NCBI GenBank assembly: GCA_004123355.1
Contig: SCHM01000005.1
Coordinates: 1,364,001 to 1,428,000, forward strand
Direction of reading: 5' to 3'
Length of the DNA stretch: 64,000 nucleotides
Source: Amphirosellinia nigrospora
Lineage: Eukaryota > Ascomycota > Sordariomycetes > Xylariales > Xylariaceae
In this document: piece by piece, positions 24,104 through 36,674 of the stretch
Position numbering within the stretch: position 1 is the stretch's first letter
Layout of the letters: each line of letters starts with the position of its first letter
Made by a program: the position numbers and the translations under genes
The notes under the pieces: model-generated
The model's input: the letters and a program-made list of their open reading frames with translations, nothing else
What the model was told of the DNA's origin: nothing
Databases searched by the model: none

Positions 24104-24596
24104 GGTAGCTGATTTGCGGCAAAGAACGATATTGATTTCGGTGGAAAAATCGATGCATCAATTCTAGCGACAATCTCAGTGGTCTCGTTTTGATAACACC
24201 CAGAGACGAAAAACGTGGTGGGGTGTATATAAGACTGGTTACGTAGGTAGGATCATGGGATGAGTCATTCATTACCCGAAGCCATGAAAACTGAGGTTAG
24301 ACGTATGGCAAACCGCCGAGATCGACAAATGTACTCCGGTGCGGAGGGCGTCAATGACCGAAGATCCACAAGCTCTGATGTGGCGCGTGCGACAGTGATC
24401 TTGTGAATGATTAACATTTTGTTGCCTAGAGATATCTATAGTCACCTATCGGTGCCTCTAGCGGCATACCTAATTGATTGCTATACATGAAATACAAAAT
24501 TATACACTACACGCCAAGTCCTACATTTCATGTTCAGTATCGCAGAGGCTGCTTGAATTCCTTTTCACCGCGGCCGCTGTTGAGCCCGTCCCTCTC
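24104..24596. promoter_or_regulatory. Intergenic region upstream of the GNAT gene, downstream of the PPR gene
   Basis: Both flanking genes are on the minus strand, so this region should carry the GNAT promoter and the 3' end of the PPR gene. I see no coding potential and no clear named motif. Confidence 0.4.
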
Positions 24597-27500
24597 CTAT
24601 CTCGTCGTCTTCGATGGCATCTGTGAATTTAAAGATCTAAAGATTTCGTCTTCTAGCTTCGAATATACGCGAACCATGGATTTGATAGCCCTGGTCACTC
24701 GCACACACTCGCGTTCAACTTCGCGAAGAGTGTTGCTGCATCACGGGACCACGGCCCATTTTGTTGAGCTCCAGGTAAGCTGTGCAAGTCGGTAGAGCGT
24801 CGTCGCAGTTGGGCGAAGATAACGTGAGACGATCCCTCCTGCGCGTGTCTAAAGGAAGTGCATTACGCATGGCCTCTTTGGTGCGAGCGGTATACCATCC
24901 TGTCCAATTTGGCATCAAGACTTTCTCACAAACTACGAACGCCGGTTGGTACTGTTGCATTTGCACGAGGACTTGCACATGATAGTTCCAGTTTCTGCTG
25001 TCCACCTCGAAGCCTGCATCGAGCACTTCTTTCACTAGACACGAAGGCCGGAAACATCGCCCTCCTTGAACAACATCTCTTGCATCACGCGCAGGCCTCC
25101 GGATAGTGCGTAGCGGTATTTCGGTGCTATTCTGTTATTATACGGTAGATCGGGCTTGAAGTCCATCGAACGCGCTACAATCTTAGCGTTTTCGAAAACG
25201 AGCCGCCATGTCGACCTCACGCGATCATATTGTTGATCCTGAAGAGCTGAAAGCATCACTGCATTGAGCATTGACAGTGGCAGTACGCCTTCATCGTTGT
25301 CGGAAGTGCCTTGGAACACATAACGATACAAATCAAGGAGTTCATTGACCCGAAAGCTATCATTCATCTGGGCGAAAATATTCATCATCGTACTGAATTG
25401 ATACACCTCGCGCCCGGATCTTAGCAATTCTCTTGGCCCCGGGGGCTTTGAGTCTGAGAAAGCTTTGGACCTCATATTCGTGCTTGTACGGTGCCCATAG
25501 ATCTGGAAAAATTGCGTAACGCGTCGCCAAGCCATTGTTTCTTTCCCCGCTGTATTCGTTGTCCTGGTGGTAAGTCTCTCCATTGTGTGAGAGCCTGGCT
25601 GATACGAAAGACGACGTCCTGTGTAATCGGGATTTTGTTCTCCTTCATAAGCCAGCAAAGGCGTCTGACCAGCGCCGGCTCTCCAGTCCGGAGAAGAGCG
25701 CCCATGACAATCTGGAAATGTGTCGGCGTAACCTCGAATACTTTCTCTTTGAGGGAAACTGTAAGGAGATGAAGTGCATGCTGCGACTGCTGGCATAGGG
25801 CGAGCCCTAATAGCAATTGTTGATACGTGAACCGATTGTAAGGTATACCCTTCTCGACCATGGTGTTAAGAATCTTGTTGATACTAGCAAGATCGCGACG
25901 CAGAGCGTGGTAGTAAAGGAGCTTGTTCCATATCCACGTTACAATAATCCCCTTGCTAGTAGCACGGATGCACACATCTTCGGCTTCCTGTAACAGGTCG
26001 TTCTGGCAGTACGCATCGATTAGACTGCTTAGCATAGCATCATTCGCGAAAATGCCGGAATTACGCGCTCGACGGTATAACTCGACGGTAAAACTCAAAT
26101 CGCCTCTTGACCCAACCATCTGCATCAAAGTCCCATAACTATACCTATCGGGTTTGGTTGCGCGACATAAACTGTCGAAAGTGCCAATCGCCCCGTCGTA
26201 ATCATCAGCCCTCACATACGCATTCAGCAGAATGTTCCAATCATACACAGAGGGTTGTAATTTAAACTTTTTCGTCATGTCGTCAAAAATTCGCTGAGTC
26301 TCTTCTGGCTCCGCGTTGACCGCGTGAACCTGGAGCAAATGCGCAAAAGTGTCACTGCCTTCTTTACCGTCAAATATGTTCACGGAAGGGTCGTCGCGGA
26401 AATGCTCGACATATTTAGTCCATAGCGAGTAGACTCGCTCCTTATTACCTCGAGCTGCATGGAAACCTAAATGTTTCTGGTAGGCCCGTCGAGACGGAAC
26501 ACCGTGAAATTTATGCCAGTCGTCCCAGAGAAGTTTCGATACCGGCGATCCTTTCGGCGATGGAAGTGCTCATTTTCTTGTAAGCGTTGAAGACACAGTG
26601 CAGAACACCATGGCTAGGTGAGCAACCAGGTAGTTCTCGGTAAATGGCGTATACATCTGTCGAGACGTGTTTCTTACCCCTCCCCTCCGCGGATCTAATA
26701 TATTCCTCGAACGCTAATGGGTCCTTTGTGATATTGAGCAGAGGGATCACCTGTGCATTGTCGCACGAGACCAGTGCCTTTCTGACTAGTATCTTTTGCA
26801 TGATTCGTAATGCTTCTTGGTCGGTTTTATTAATAGACGGGTCGCTCAATCGTTCCTTGATGTACTCGGAAATATCAAAGCTTTGTCGGTAATGCCAGAA
26901 ACGGACGCCAAGTGCTTCAGATCGGCAATGATACCGTTGAAGTCCCACCGAGCCGCCATTTTAGGGTACAACTTCCAGATGTTCTCTAAAAAGCTAGTCG
27001 TAGTAGATCTGAGGGCAGATGCTAGTAGCAAATCCAAGGCATCGACAAGAGCTGTGTCATCGAGGGCAATAGATTGTAGTCCACGCTCGAATATAGACAG
27101 AGCTTGAGCGTGGTTTTGTAGGTTGAGCTCGGCAGAAACGCCAGCAATAAACATCTCGTTTTCCCAGCTAGGCTCCTTTAACTTGTGAAAAAGTTCCGAA
27201 ATCTTCCAAGAGTCAGATACACGACCAGTCCTCGAGAGAAAAGCTAGAACGCGGCTAAAGTAAGTATGTTGAGAGCGGTTATCTAAGGACTTATAGTGAT
27301 GCCACAAGAGATCGGCCGCATCGAGGTTCTTTTTGACCAGAATATGTTCAATGGCTGCGACATGAGTCCGGGTCGTAGGCGGAGTCGGGAGATCCCGGTT
27401 ACTAGACTGGACAGACGAGGGTGAGACATAGTCTTGGGTGCCGTCTTCTACATTGCGATTCCCTTGTGCGACATCGGTCGGCTCTGCTGGGTGCTGAGGA

Positions 27501-27890
27501 AGCGGACCGAGGTGATTGGCGAGGCAACGATAAGTTGTAGAGGCGAGGAGAGACATGTGAGGGTCGAGACCGGAAGCAGAGCCGATCTGGGCGGTCTGGC
27601 GGAATAGGGAAGCGGCGGCGCAATAGCGCAACAGCACCAGCCGGGTACAAGAAGTCAAGAAGGAAAGCTGAGGCGCTCAGAGATGGACTCCTGGTGGTGT
27701 CGGCCGAGGCAAAGGCGGGGCTAAGGGTGCCGTGCATAAGAGCGTGCCAGGCGGTGGTGAGCTCGATATCGGCGGCGCCATGTTGCCAGAAAGCGGTGTG
27801 CAGCTGCCTCGTGGACCGGAGAAGGCTCTTACTAGGCGGACAGACTCGAAGGCCGCATGGTTCCAGGCATGCGGCTGTTCTCTCGAGCAT
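24597..27890 (-). CDS. cya-5: Mitochondrial pentatricopeptide-repeat protein, Cya5-like
   Basis: A large PPR protein predicted to act in mitochondria. The Neurospora relative cya-5 is required for expression of cytochrome oxidase subunit 1; that link is from family knowledge. The N-terminus (MLERTAACLE, then SLLRSTRQLHTAFWQHGAAD) is basic and Ser/Leu-rich like a mitochondrial targeting peptide. PPR-like helical pairs are clear in the middle: YDWNILLNAYVRADDYDGAI, YSYGTLMQMVGSRGDLSFTV, AMLSSLIDAYCQNDLLQEAE, WIWNKLLYYHALRRDLASIN and FTYQQLLLGLALCQQSQHAL. No intron was required. One-base losses shift the frame near 27630, 26900, 26520, 25490, 25040 and 24730. The C-terminus (AIKSMVRVYSKLEDEIF ... 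KTTR) ends at 24597. Length, about 1,090 codons, suits the Cya5 group. The PPR call is firm; orthology to cya-5 is probable. Confidence 0.8.
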
Positions 27891-28634
27891 TTGAGAGGGT
27901 ATCTAGGGTGTTTGAAAGACGAGCTACGTCTTCGAACGACGGCGGGGCGTTTGTGAGAGGGTGGGAGAGAGTGTGTACACTTCAGCGCATCGTAAGGATG
28001 GGCATCTGGCATCGGGCATCTGAGACTGGGCATCTAAGACGGTGGGCTGCGCAAGTCAGCAAGGGTGACGATGCATGCGTGCGTGTTCTGTGTCTATTGT
28101 GATATTCTAATTGTATACGGTGAAGAATAAATGAAGCCCTACATGGGAGGAGGTGGAGTTGGGCTTGGCCACCGACAACAATGCAATGTGTTAGGTTTAC
28201 ACAGCGGACCGCCTCATGAATGATAATAGTATGACATCGGGTATCACATACGGCCAAAGCGAGGAGCAGAGAGGCGCAACGGATATATACAAGCCCACGG
28301 CCCGTGCCAATGACGATGGAGAAATTAGGTATGTAGGTGGTAGGTCCGGTTAGATTTTTGCTGAGTTTGCGACAAGCTGTTAGCCCCTCCAGACCCGGTC
28401 GGTTGATCGGCTGGGCCAGGGTCGCGCCTCACCACCCACTACATACCCCACTACCAAGCCACAGCGAGCACCGTCCGGGCCGGACCCACTACCGACTCAA
28501 GGACGGAATGCTGCTGAACCCCACCATTAAATTGATATCGTCGCCCTCTACGCACGAGCACGAGCACGAGCACGAGCAACGCACACAACGACGACACATC
28601 TCGCCCGCCTACGGTAGAGACGCCAGAGAATCCT
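27891..28634. promoter_or_regulatory. Divergent promoter region, Cya5-like / SRP68
   Basis: About 740 bp separate two divergently transcribed housekeeping genes. The SRP68-proximal leader contains about four GAGCAC hexamer repeats (28552-28579). Nothing else is assignable; the open frames here are short and unconvincing. Confidence 0.5.
28552..28579 (+). repeat. GAGCAC hexamer repeat in the SRP68 leader
   Basis: Around four copies of GAGCAC/CGAGCA lie about 55 to 80 bases upstream of the SRP68 start codon. Microsatellites in 5' leaders are common in filamentous fungi; no regulatory role can be claimed. Confidence 0.7.
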
Positions 28635-30576
28635 ATGGATATCACTAATTTTGTCGTGTCTGCCCGCAACCAGGCGCTCCTCTATGGCGACTACACCACT
28701 TACCACCGCCTGCTGGCCAAGAAGCTGCACGCTTCGCGGAGAAAGCTGAACATCGCCAGCAAGAACAGGTCCAAGTTCGCCAAGCGAGGCCCCGTCACTG
28801 CCGAGCAAATTGCAGAAAACCATGGGTATGTCATGTCGTCATGCCGTCGAGCCCGTCCGCCGCTCACCACCCTCCCAGCTTCCTACACCTCATCCTACTG
28901 ACGGCCGAGAGGGCCTGGGCCCACGCCATGCGTTTCAAGGCCGTGCACGCTGCCGACGCCAAGGGCATAACCGGTCGCACGCGCTCTCATATCATATCGC
29001 GACTCGATAAGGCCGCGCGGACCGCCGAACACCTCGTTCGCATCCTCTCCGACACCGCTGCCGCCGACACCGATCTCCTCGAGGCGCGCGCCTACGCCGC
29101 CATGCTGAGAGGTGCCGCCGATTTTGAGAGCCGGAACTGGGAGGACTGTATGCGGAGCTATGCCACCACGCGCATTATATACAATGCCCTGATGACGTCG
29201 GTGCGGGGTGACATTCTGAAGGATCTCTTGTCCGAGACTATCGACCCCTCGATTCGCTATGCCGCGTACCAGAGCAAGGTCCCGCGCACCCTGGCCATCC
29301 CCGCCATTGCTCGAAAGGCCTTCCCTCGTCGGACGAGACTCTTGTCAGCAAGATTAACAAACTAGCGCCCGACTTGCTGAAACAGGGCGATGCCGCCGCC
29401 GACGAGAAGGGTCAGGCGGATGCCCAAATGCGCCTCACACCATCACGTGGAGGTCGCGGCAGGTTAGGATCGAGGACGCCTCCATTGCGCTTGCCATAGC
29501 TTCGACCGAGGCAGCTACAGCCCGCTTGGCCGAGAAGCTAGCGTCTTCTGACGTTGTGCTCCCTAAAGAAATGGCGGCAGCCTACGACGAAGTCCTCATT
29601 GCCAGCCAGGATGCAGCCGACACGACGAAACATGCCATTGACGAATTGAAGGAGGAGGGCGTGCCACAAAGCGACAGCCGCATACAGAGTCTGCAGATCA
29701 CCCGCACCGCTGTCAACTACCAGATGATCAGTTGGAGAATTGGGCGCAACCGAGTACTCAGCGGCGAGCATGACGGCGCCCTTCTTGACTCAGCTCCGAA
29801 TACTACGCGAAAGTCAAAAAAAGATGCGTCACGGCACAAGGCCAAGATTGAGCCCCCGGTAGAAAGGTGGCCCGCCTTAAAGAAAAGGTCGTGCTTTACG
29901 ACGCCACTCTGCAAAGTCTCGAGTCGATCAAAGAACTCCCCGGTGTGGCCGCTGACGAGGGACTACTTCGGCAACTAGATGCAACTACCAAGTACTTCCA
30001 TGCCCTCAAGTATGTTTCAAACTCCTCCCGCTAACACCTGTGTTCTAATGCCATGCTCCCAGGTGCCTGTCCATTGCACGCTCACACTCTCTGGTCGGTC
30101 AATCATCCAATGCCCTGGCTCTCATTAAATATGCATACGACCAATCGCTGCAGGCTGCTGCCTTCTTCTCCGAGAATGGCGCACCTTTGTCGAATTCTCC
30201 CATCTTAAGTATTGAGATTCGCCAGACAGATATCCGATTCCTCCATGACCTCCTCCAGGGAGAGCTGCAGAGGTGTCGTGCCATTGTGGAGATCGACGGT
30301 TTGAGAGAAAAAGCAAAATCGACATCGTCACAGATCAAGGCGCCCCTAGTAGATAGACTTCGAGAGTATCCAGCGGACGGTGTAGATTTAGAAAATATGG
30401 TTGATTACCCTCCAAAAATTCAACCGATCCCAGTCAAGCCACTATTCTTCGATGTTGCTTGGAATTACATCAACTACCCTGGAAAAGCGCCGGCTGCCGC
30501 GGCTGAGCCAGAGGAGGAACCAGCGCAAACCTCCGAACCTCCTAAGAAGAGGGGATGGTTTGGCTTTGGACGGTGA
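28635..30576 (+). CDS. SRP68: Signal recognition particle subunit SRP68
   Basis: SRP68 binds SRP RNA and SRP72 in the particle that targets nascent secretory proteins to the ER. The N-terminal block MDITNFVVSARNQALLYGDY, then TYHRLLAKKLHASRRKLN, matches the RNA-binding start of the family. Intron 1 (GTATGT.. to ..CCCAG, about 28828-28879) joins AENHG to FLHLILLTAERAWAHAM. The following region (ARAYAAMLRGAADFESRNWE, SIRYAAYQ) is the helical SRP68 domain. A second intron (GTATGT..CCCAG, about 30010-30061) precedes CLSIARSHSLVGQSSNALAL. The C-terminus KPLFFDVAWNYINYPGK then EPPKKRGWFGFGR is the family's usual tail. One-base losses break the frame near 29330, 29440-29470 and 29870. Start and stop are clear. 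Confidence 0.9.
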
Positions 30577-30886
30577 AGAGGTATATAGCTATTGCACTTG
30601 CCCCCGAGAGGGAGGGGGATTACAGGGAATTAGTGAGTCGAGTGAATTTCTCCAATAATGTGGCAATTATCCAAGTCTTTCACTCCATTTATCTTCCCAA
30701 ATTTGTCTCACTTGAACGCGTGTTTTGCGACATGGCATATCTGGCACAAAACCCGGTCCTCCCTTACTACCTTCAGGTGAAAATTTTTTTCAGTCCTCGA
30801 GTTAAGACGTACGTCGTTCACCCGTTCTAGTATCTTGCGTGATTATGCGTGATCGCAGCTCTTTTAGTGGTGTAGGCCTTTTGATA

Positions 30887-33806
30887 ATGGGCGACGATGA
30901 ATGCAGCGAACCCATGATCCCAGAGAAACGTCGCCCGCGACAGATGATACCGTTATGGCTCTTCGTAACAGCACTCATGTGCTTCTGCGTCGTAATGCTA
31001 GCGCTTAGTTTCGGGCTAGGACTGCGATGGGGTCGCGACGGGGCTGTACTTATGACGGTCAAGCCCGACTACAGCAGTCGCTATGGGATCCCCGATAGCC
31101 TTGAAGTGGTCGCGCTGGAACAGCTCGTTGATACGGAAGAACTCGCTCTCGACACTGGGTTTGTGGTCTCGAGCCAGCCTCAAACGCGTGAGTATGTGTT
31201 CAACATCTCGCAGGCCCTGGCTGCGCCCGACGGGTTTCAGAAGCCCATGATACTCGCGAACGGGCAGTCTCCCGGTCCATTGATCGAGGCAAACAGTGGC
31301 GATACCAGTAAGTGATATCTCGGACCACCATTTCCACTAGTCTTGACTTTTCCTCTAAGTTCTTTCATCGGCGATGGAAGATATAATGGGGCTAAAGCGC
31401 CCAAGGATGACTTTGCTGACTGGGATACGTTCAAGTCCGAGTTCGCGTCAACAATCTCATGAGCAATTGGAGCACAACTATCCACTGGCATGGCATTGAC
31501 CAGAAAAACACGACATGGATGGACGGCGTCACAGGGGTCTCCCAATGTGGCATTCCACCAGGGGGGCATTTCACGTATCAGTTTCATGTAGCTGGCCAAA
31601 GAGGTACTTTCTGGTGGCATGCTCACTTGTCGGTGCAGTACAGCGACGGCCTTTATGGACCTATCGTTAGTCGACTGAATCTCTAAAGCGATATTCATTC
31701 GGTACGGTGGCTAATACCTACCGCGTATAGGTGATTCATGACCCGGATGAGATGGTTCCGGAGGTTGACGAAGAGAGGATCATCTTTGTCAGCGATGTGT
31801 ATCATACGTATGGGTCCGTCGTATGTTGCAAAAGCATTCCCGGGCGTCGTCTCCTCCCGTCATGGCCTCGTTAGTACTTTGTTGAATGATGTTCTGACGG
31901 AGATACAGCTGTTACCGAGCTACTTGAATACAACCTCCCGGTGGGTTCCATTCGAATCAGGCGTCGAGCCACTCGCGGATAACATATTGCTCAATGGACA
32001 GGGCACATACAATTGTACCGTAGGTTCAACAACCTACCCACCACCAACTTTGGACGAGGTACCATCGCCTCCTTCCCGTTGGGAGCCTAGTTGCACAGGC
32101 GGGCAACTATACTCCACCAAGGTTCGCACGGGACAGCGCGTGCGGCTCCGCCTGATCAATTCATCTTCCTTTTTCTCCTACTGGATCAGCATCGATAACC
32201 ACACGTTGTCGCTGGTCGAGTTAGACGGTATAGAGATCTCACCCATCTCTACTCGCGGCGTGTATCTCAACATCGGCCAGCGAGCAAGCGTCATCGTCAC
32301 GGCGGACCAGGCGGCGGGAAACTATTATATCCGGGCAACCTTGCCCCAAACGTGCTTCCTACCGTACGTGCCGTACTTGAGCGCAGGATTGGCGGCAGGC
32401 GAGTATGCGGCGAAAGGGATTTTATCATATGATGACGTGCCTGTGAAGAGTGTTCCTATCGGAGTTATGGGAAATGTCAGCAATCCGTATGGCGTTAAGA
32501 ATAACGATGCGAGGGGCGACGTCTGGGAGGGTTGCACTGATATGCCATTTGACTTGCCGACGCCCATGCGTGAGATACCAGCGTACGTCGTTCCGGAGGA
32601 GAATATGCATTACATTGAGTACATGTTTCGGCAAGCGCAGGATGTTAATCGGATCTTCATTAACAAGGTGTGAAACCCCCAATCCAACCCCTTTACTTAT
32701 CCAAGTCTTCCATTTACCCAGTCTCGATGACCCAGATCTGAATCCCTATACATCTCACACATTATACCATTGCACCTACACCAGTTAGATCGCTACATCG
32801 AGGCAGGGTACCCAAAATAAGGGTCAAGCAGGGCGGACAACTATAACTGATAATATGATCGTGTTTTCAGACGGCACATGCGCCACTCCCCAACAACGCA
32901 ACGCTATGGAAAGCATTAGAGCAGCAATTCATCGCCAGCAAAGTTGATTCGTATAGTAGCTGGGATTTTGGTCTAAGCCAACAGGTCTTGCTTATTCCAG
33001 AGGCGGACAAGGGTGTGCAGATAGTTATCAACTCTCGTGATGGCATGGAACATCCGTGGCATTTACAGTCAGTACACCCATTCTTTCTTCGTTTATCTGC
33101 CCTCTTGTTGTTCGAACCCGCCTATATCACATTTTCGCGTTCTATGAGGTGTATGAATTTTCAGTAAAAGCTAAGACACTCACCATAATAAGTCCATTGG
33201 ACTCCTGAACCCTTTTACTATCTTATTTGGTGTCGGGTAACATCATCAACCAAAGAGCTTACACAACCCCTGAATAGCTAAACGTTAAAAGAATGCATCG
33301 AAACTAACTCCGACTCATAGCGGTACGCAGACTCGCGGCGCCGGCCTTGCTAGCCCTCCCCTCCCCCGCGAAAAGGCAAATAGCTAACACTCCTTTCTTC
33401 CCTCTCACATCAGGCCACTCGTTCCAAATAGTAGGCTGGGGGCCTGGTCTTTTTGGCACAACCACGACGACGTGGAACCTCGCAAACCCGATGCGCCGAG
33501 ACACGGTAACAGTGCCGTCCTTCAGCCACATAGTCATCCGGTTTGAAGCCGATAACCCGGGACTCTGGGCGCTTCACTGCCACGTCGCGTGGCATATGGA
33601 GGGTATGTCTCTCTACTCGACAACTAGGATAGTAATCAAAAGGAAGCAGTGGAGAATGCTAACACGAAATTTTACACGTAGGTGGCATGTTTGTTTCTCT
33701 AGCGGAGCGTCCCGACGACCTCGTGAATCTCGTCCAAACCATGGACCCGGAGACCCGTGCCAGGAGCCAGAGTTTCTGTGGTGCACCAGGCAGAAGCGGA
33801 CGTTAG
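30887..33806 (+). CDS. Membrane-anchored multicopper oxidase (laccase / ascorbate-oxidase type)
   Basis: A three-domain multicopper oxidase with an N-terminal transmembrane anchor ([20 protein letters not shown]), so probably type II with the catalytic part outside the cytosol. All four copper-binding segments are visible: HWHG (31483), WWHAHLS (31613), HPWHL (33052) and [14 protein letters not shown] (33570, split by an intron). Asn-rich sites (NTT, NCT, NSS) suggest glycosylation. Exons: to 31307, 31436..31665, 31731..31820, 31909..32667, 32871..33067, 33414..33602, 33681..33806. At the 33067/33414 junction the expected HLHGHSF needs one extra base. Otherwise the gene is open throughout, unlike most neighbours. 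An ATG at 30839 would add 16 residues. Relatives include conidial pigment laccases and Fet3-like ferroxidases; the substrate cannot be decided. It lies about 300 bp downstream of SRP68 on the same strand. Confidence 0.88.
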
Positions 33807-34478
33807 GATTGCGGATCCCCTTGTCGTAGTGAGGTCGTTACTAGTACTATGCACTGATTTTGCTTGAACCTGTACCTAGCAAATGCACTTTTGGCACAAC
33901 TGCACTGGCATCTTAGTTTCTCGCTGGTCTCTTAGCCTTGGTTCCTGTATTCATATTACGTGACCAAACGAATCAGGTCGGAAGCGGCCTCTACAGACGG
34001 CAGATTGGAAACATGCCTAGTGAAAAGCTCCAGCTAAGAGAAATAGAGGAAATGAGTTCTAGACAACATACACAGAGCACACCTGTGTTCGAGAGAGAGC
34101 AGATTGTTAGTTTAGTATCAAAAGTATTCCTTGAGAGGCGATGCTATTACGTTATGTTTGTTGGTATACAACACTTTATATACAGCGCTAGAATATTGGA
34201 ACTGACCATTCCTATGCTAGTCATCATCACAGAGCACCGTAAATGTCTTTGACCCGCCAAACCTGTAGGCCGAGTCCTCTTTTCCTTTTTATCTCAGAAC
34301 GCCCCTACCGCCGCAATGTAGCATGATGAACGTGATCTTCGTATGGGAATCGGGGATGAAACAAATCGCAAATATGAGTACAGGTTGATGTACAACACGG
34401 TAAGCCCATCGCACTTTCCCGCTCATGGTATTGAAAACAACTGGTGAAGAAAAATGACGACTATACCGTAGAGGCGAT
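33807..34478. other. Convergent 3' intergenic region, no gene seen
   Basis: Between the 3' ends of the multicopper oxidase (+) and the Hsp70 gene (-). A 104-codon open frame at 33938..34252 has no recognisable domain and is probably chance. The region likely holds the 3' UTRs of both genes. Confidence 0.4.
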
Positions 34479-36674
34479 CTACGGCTTCTTCTCCTCCTCA
34501 GGCTTGGCCTCTGATGAGCCAGATTGCTCACCTGACTCAGAACGAGCCTTGTGCATCTTGTCGAAGAGATTTAAGCTAGCCATTTGCAGCTCATCCGTTT
34601 GGTCTTGAGGTCCTCGGCGGTGGCGGTGCCCTCACCGACTGGCTCTTGGAGATGAACTCACGGAGAGAATTGATCTTCTCCCGGATGCTATCGGCCTCAG
34701 TCTTGTCGAGTCTATCGGCGAACTCGTTGAGGGCCTTCTCCGTATCGTTCACGACGCTGTCAGCGCGGTTGGCCGCCTCAATGGCGTTCTTACGCTCCTT
34801 GTCTGATTCGGCATACTTCTCGGAATCTTCAACCATCTGCTCAATCTCCGAATCGGAGAGACCGGAGCCGGAAGCGATGGTGATAGACTGATCCTTATTG
34901 GTGCTCTTATCCTTGGCGTGAACGTGCACAATCGAATCGGCGTCGATATCGAAGGTGACCTCGACTTGGGGAACACCGCGATGCGCGGGAGGAATGCCGA
35001 CAAGCTGGAAATTACCCAGAAGCTTGTTATCCTTGACAAGCTCACGCTCACCCTGGTAAACCTTAATCTCAACAGCCGTCTGGAAATCGGCAGCGGTAGA
35101 GAATGTCTGAGATTTCTTGGTGGGAATCGTGGTGTTGCGGTTGATTAGGCGAGTGAAAACACCGCCCAGAGTCTCGAGAGAGGGCGTGACGTCCAGGAGC
35201 AGAAGATCCTTTACCTCGCCCGAGAGAACAGCACCCTGAATGGCAGCACCCATCGCAACGGCTTCATCGGGGTTAACAGACTTGGCGGGCTCGCGGCCGA
35301 ATATGCTCTTGACCGACTCTGTCACCTTGGGCATACGGGTCATACCGCCAACCAGGATAACCTCCTGAATGTCCTTCGCCTGGAGGCCAGCGTCCTTCAA
35401 TGCCTTACGAACCGGTTCAATGGTCTTGGTGATCAAGGGTCCATCATGCTCTCTAGTTGGGACCGAGTGAGCTTGGTGTTGATATGCTTGGGGCCAGAGG
35501 CATCGGCAGTGATGAAAGGCAGGCTAATGTCAGTCTGGAGAGAGGACGACAGTTCAATCTTGGCCTTCTCCGCAGCCTCGCGAATTCTCTGTATGGCCAT
35601 GCGGTCGCTAGATAGATCAATGCCGGACTCGGTCTTGAATTGCTGAACTAGGTGGCGAACTAGACGGATATCGAAGTCTTCACCACCCAAGTGAGTATCA
35701 CCATTGGTGGATTTAACCTCGAAGACACCATTCTGAATCTCGAGAACGGAGATATCGAAAGTACCACCACCCAAATCATAGACAGCCACGACGCTGTCGG
35801 CTTCCTTCTCTAGACCATAAGCCAGAGCGGCGGCAGTTGGCTCGTTGACCACACGGAGGACGTTGAGACCGGAAATCTGTCCAGCGTCCTTGGTAGCTTG
35901 ACGCTGAGAGTCATTGAAGTAGGCACAGTGACTACGGCATTCTTGATGGGTTTGCTCAGGTAAGCCTCGGCAGTCTCCTTCATCTTGTTCAGGACGAAGC
36001 CACCGATCTGGGAAGGCGAGTATTTCTGACCACGAGCCTCAACCCAGGCATCGCCATTGGTGTGCTGGACAATCTTGTAGGGCACCTCCTTGATATCCCT
36101 CTGGACCTCGGCGTCTGTGAACTTTCGACCGATCAATCGCTTGGTAGCAAACAGAGTATTTTCGGGGTTTACGACAGCTTGTCGCTTGGCAGCGACACCA
36201 ACTAAGCGCTCACCGTCCTGGGCGAAAGCGACGACCGAGGGTGTAGTTCGGGAACCTATGTTAGACTCAATAATCCACCATGAATAGACTTGGTGCCAGG
36301 GATTTACCTTCCGAGTTTTCAATGATTCTGGGAGTCTTGCCCTCCATCACAGCGACAGCCGAGTTTGTCGTACCTATCAGGAGCTGTCAGCTAACATCCC
36401 AGCGAACCCAAGCATACGTGGCTCCCTGCTCGCTGCTCATTCACATACCCAGATCGATACCAATGACGGCGCCCTGGACCTTTCCTTCTGTGGACTCATA
36501 GCGGGCGAATGTGGCACCCAGAGGTTTCCTGAGGGGAGCGGCCCATCGGGGAGTTGTGGAAGCTGCTCGGGGAAGCTGTGGCGGACAACTCATCAGCGTT
36601 CATGGTCTACAAATGTATACTAGGGCGATACGAAAAAGTGAACTTACAGCTCTGGACAGCCGCGAAGCCAACAT
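34479..36674 (-). CDS. SSC1: Mitochondrial Hsp70 (Ssc1/DnaK type)
   Basis: Matrix Hsp70, the ATP-driven motor for protein import and folding. The N-terminus (MLASRLSRA, then [20 protein letters not shown]) is a mitochondrial presequence. Nucleotide-binding domain motifs: [17 protein letters not shown] (spans an intron), [20 protein letters not shown] and [12 protein letters not shown]. The substrate-binding domain shows [16 protein letters not shown]-like sequence (here [11 protein letters not shown]) and [15 protein letters not shown]. The tail ends [10 protein letters not shown] at 34479. Three introns lie near the 5' end: after LSRA (about 36587-36644), within DLGTTN (about 36378-36445) and after ENSEG (about 36258-36307). 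Start at 36674. The frame is broken near 35922 (at VPAYFND; four bases missing), 35440, 34635 and 34598, each repaired by adding bases. In an essential, highly conserved gene this argues for assembly deletions. Confidence 0.93.
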
